Of a stretch of 64,000 nt of DNA, positions 61,136-64,000 are shown piece by piece. Numbering within the stretch: position 1 is the first letter of the stretch; each line of letters begins with the position of its first letter. The notes beneath the pieces were generated by a model, which saw only the letters and a program-made list of their open reading frames with translations, did not search any database and was not told the DNA's origin. The translations under genes were made by a program, and so were the position numbers. Origin of the DNA: Flintibacter sp. KGMB00164 (GTDB taxonomy: Bacteria > Bacillota > Clostridia > Oscillospirales > Oscillospiraceae); contig NZ_CP044227.1 of NCBI RefSeq assembly GCF_008727735.1, forward strand, positions 1,488,001 through 1,552,000, written 5' to 3'.

Positions 61136-61873
61136 ATGATGGAACTGATCTTAGACACCCATTCCCATACCATTGCCAGCGCCCACGCCTATTCTACGGT
61201 AACCGAGCTGGCCCAGGCCGCTTCGGACAAGGGTCTTAAGCTGCTGGCCGTGACCGACCATGCCCCCGCGCTGTCCGACTCCAGTCCGCTGCTGCACTTC
61301 ATGAACTACCACGTGCTGCCCAAGACGCTCAAAGGGGTAGAGATGCTCTACGGGGTGGAGCTGAACATCCTGGATTTTGAGGGGCACATCGACATGCCCG
61401 AAGACATCCTCCAACGCCAGGACATCTGCATCGCCAGCTTTCATACCGAGTGTACCAAGCCGGGTACCCTGGAGGAGAATACACAGGCCTTTCTGGGGGC
61501 CATGGACAATCCCTATGTGAACATCATCGGCCACCCGGACGACGGGTATATCCCCGTAGACTACGAGGCCCTGGTGAAAAAGGCCAAGGAGGAGGACATT
61601 CTGCTGGAGGTGAACAACGCCTCCTTGCAGACTGCCTACTTCCGGCTCAACACCAAGGACAACGCCAAAACCATGCTGAAGCTGTGCAAGGAGCTGGGTG
61701 TACCTGTTTCGGTGGGCAGCGATGCCCACTACGCCGACACAGTGGGCCGCTTTGACGGGGCCCGGCAAATTTTGAATGAGGTGGGTTTCCCCGAGGAGTT
61801 GGTGGCCAATACCTCGGTGGAGAAGTTCAAAGCGCTTCTGGCCAAGCGGCTGGAGCACGGGAAGCGGAGCTGA
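61136..61873 (+). CDS. PHP-domain phosphatase (YcdX-like)
   Basis: A 245-residue PHP (polymerase and histidinol phosphatase) protein, exactly the length of YcdX. The trinuclear metal motifs are present: DTHSHTIASAHAYS (6-19), VTDHAP (about 37), GVELNI (about 74), SFHTEC (about 100), GHPDDG (about 133) and GSDAHYADTVG (about 192-202). YcdX-type enzymes remove phosphate from nucleotides or sugars. It is the third gene of the transporter operon. The start ATG at 61136 is preceded by AAGGAGA; an ATG follows one codon later. Confidence 0.88.
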   Translation: MMELILDTHSHTIASAHAYSTVTELAQAASDKGLKLLAVTDHAPALSDSSPLLHFMNYHVLPKTLKGVEMLYGVELNILDFEGHIDMPEDILQRQDICIASFHTECTKPGTLEENTQAFLGAMDNPYVNIIGHPDDGYIPVDYEALVKKAKEEDILLEVNNASLQTAYFRLNTKDNAKTMLKLCKELGVPVSVGSDAHYADTVGRFDGARQILNEVGFPEELVANTSVEKFKALLAKRLEHGKRS

Positions 61874-61888
61874 CCCGTGGAGGCGCTG

Positions 61889-62581
61889 ATGAGTGTTTAT
61901 GGGCTTCTCCAGGAGCTTAACCCGGTTTCCATGGTGGTGCGCATCCTGCTGGCTGCCTGCTGCGGCGGCATTCTGGGCATTGAGAGGGCCAAGAGCAACC
62001 AGGCCGCCGGGATGCGCACCTATATGCTGGTGTGCCTGGGCTCCACGGTGGTCATGCTCACCAGCCAGTATATGGCCCAGTACTTTAACACCGGGGACCC
62101 AGCCCGGCTGGGCGCCCAGGTCATCAGCGGCATCGGTTTTCTGGGGGCGGGAAGCATCATGACCGGGGGAAAGCTGGAAGTGCGGGGGCTTACTACCGCG
62201 GCGGGACTGTGGACGGCGGCCTGCATCGGCCTGGCTGTGGGCATTGGCTTTTACGCCGGCGGTATTTTAGGCACTGCGGCGGTCTATCTCACTGTCTCCT
62301 GCCTCAAGCCGGTGGCCTACCGTTTTTCCCGGGACCACAACCGCTTTGGGCTGTACATTGAGGTCAAACGAATGGAGTATCTCCCCGTGGTCTATAAGCT
62401 CATCGAGGAGTTCGACGGCTATCTCAGTGACAAAGAGGTGTCCGAGTGCCGGGAGGATGGCAGCTGCGGAGCGGTTCTGTCCATCAAGCTGCCCCGGGAA
62501 AAGATGCCCGAGGAGATCATGGAAATGCTGTCACTGGAGCCTTTTGTGAAGGACGTCAAATTTATCAACTATAACATTTGA
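61889..62581 (+). CDS. MgtC/SapB-family membrane protein
   Basis: A 230-residue protein. An MgtC/SapB domain with four membrane segments (about 15-145) has the family motifs LLAACCGGILGIERAKSNQAAGMRTYMLVCLGS (about 19-50) and GIGFLGAG (about 80-87). A C-terminal ACT-like cytoplasmic domain (about 155-230) follows. Members influence magnesium or phosphate homeostasis and membrane potential. I chose ATG at 61889 after GTGGAGG; GTG at 61877 would add four residues. Its place in a nucleoside operon is unusual. Confidence 0.83.
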   Translation: MSVYGLLQELNPVSMVVRILLAACCGGILGIERAKSNQAAGMRTYMLVCLGSTVVMLTSQYMAQYFNTGDPARLGAQVISGIGFLGAGSIMTGGKLEVRGLTTAAGLWTAACIGLAVGIGFYAGGILGTAAVYLTVSCLKPVAYRFSRDHNRFGLYIEVKRMEYLPVVYKLIEEFDGYLSDKEVSECREDGSCGAVLSIKLPREKMPEEIMEMLSLEPFVKDVKFINYNI

Positions 62582-62614
62582 GCCCCGGCGGGCTCAGCCA
62601 GAAAGGGATCGGAT

Positions 62615-64000
<1,386 letters not shown>

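Overview
The window looks like a chromosomal segment of a GC-rich, anaerobic, spore-forming Bacillota, most like the Oscillospiraceae of the gut (Flavonifractor / Lawsonibacter / Intestinimonas-type genomes). This rests on the overall protein style, GC-rich codon use, strong AGGAGG ribosome binding sites, Gram-positive regulators (BlaI/M56, T-box), a germination-type LysM-GH18 enzyme and a flavodiiron NO/O2 reductase. The species is inference; no rRNA or tRNA gene is present to anchor it.

Layout. 1-2.5 kb (minus): a FlK-like thioesterase (cut by the window edge), a spore-cortex-type LysM-GH18 glycosidase and an amidase. 2.6-5.5 kb: a DUF4349 lipoprotein and a BlaI repressor with an M56-M23 fusion receptor behind a perfect 17-bp inverted-repeat operator. 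5.6-8.6 kb: a BtuFCD/FecBCD-type ABC importer. 8.7-14.4 kb: an NCS2 purine permease, a three-subunit xanthine-dehydrogenase-type hydroxylase and a MocA-type cofactor transferase. 14.4-19.7 kb: a minus-strand operon of SCP2 protein, alpha/beta hydrolase, stand-alone condensation domain, carrier protein and AMP ligase, divergent from a TetR gene with two palindromic operators. This is the best candidate for an undescribed biosynthetic system. 19.7-21.6 kb: DUF3169/XRE pair and a Crp/Fnr regulator divergent from leuCDB (21.7-24.8 kb). 25-30 kb: an aminotransferase, an amidase_6 protein and a 924-residue flavodiiron / triple short rubredoxin / NADH-rubredoxin reductase fusion.

30-33.1 kb: a cobalamin riboswitch and a second B12-type ABC importer; then a lone rmlB. 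34.2-39 kb: a Trp T-box and trpDCFBA without trpE or trpG. 39-43.8 kb: SDR, GNAT, an XRE-TPR regulator and a PrpR-like PAS-AAA-Fis regulator that lacks GAFTGA and the Walker A lysine. 44.1-49.8 kb: a class III CoA-transferase, an HMG-CoA-lyase-type enzyme, an AT-rich VOC/MatC-type permease pair and a split transketolase. 49.9-56.7 kb is accessory in character: a GH79-like glycosidase, a TetR gene behind what looks like a yybP-ykoY (Mn2+) riboswitch, and a radical SAM/SPASM enzyme divergent from a full-length homologue that has lost the iron-sulfur motif. 57.1-64 kb: a nucleoside-salvage regulon (uridine phosphorylase, YeiL-like Crp/Fnr regulator, GPH transporter, metallophosphoesterase, PHP phosphatase, MgtC-like protein, phosphopentomutase, cytidine deaminase).

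Two Crp/Fnr systems share a geometry: in both, a palindrome is centred 29.5 bp upstream of the -10 hexamer (about -41.5), the class II activator position. One copy lies before leuC, the others before udp and the GPH transporter gene. All functions are read from sequence alone; no database search was run.
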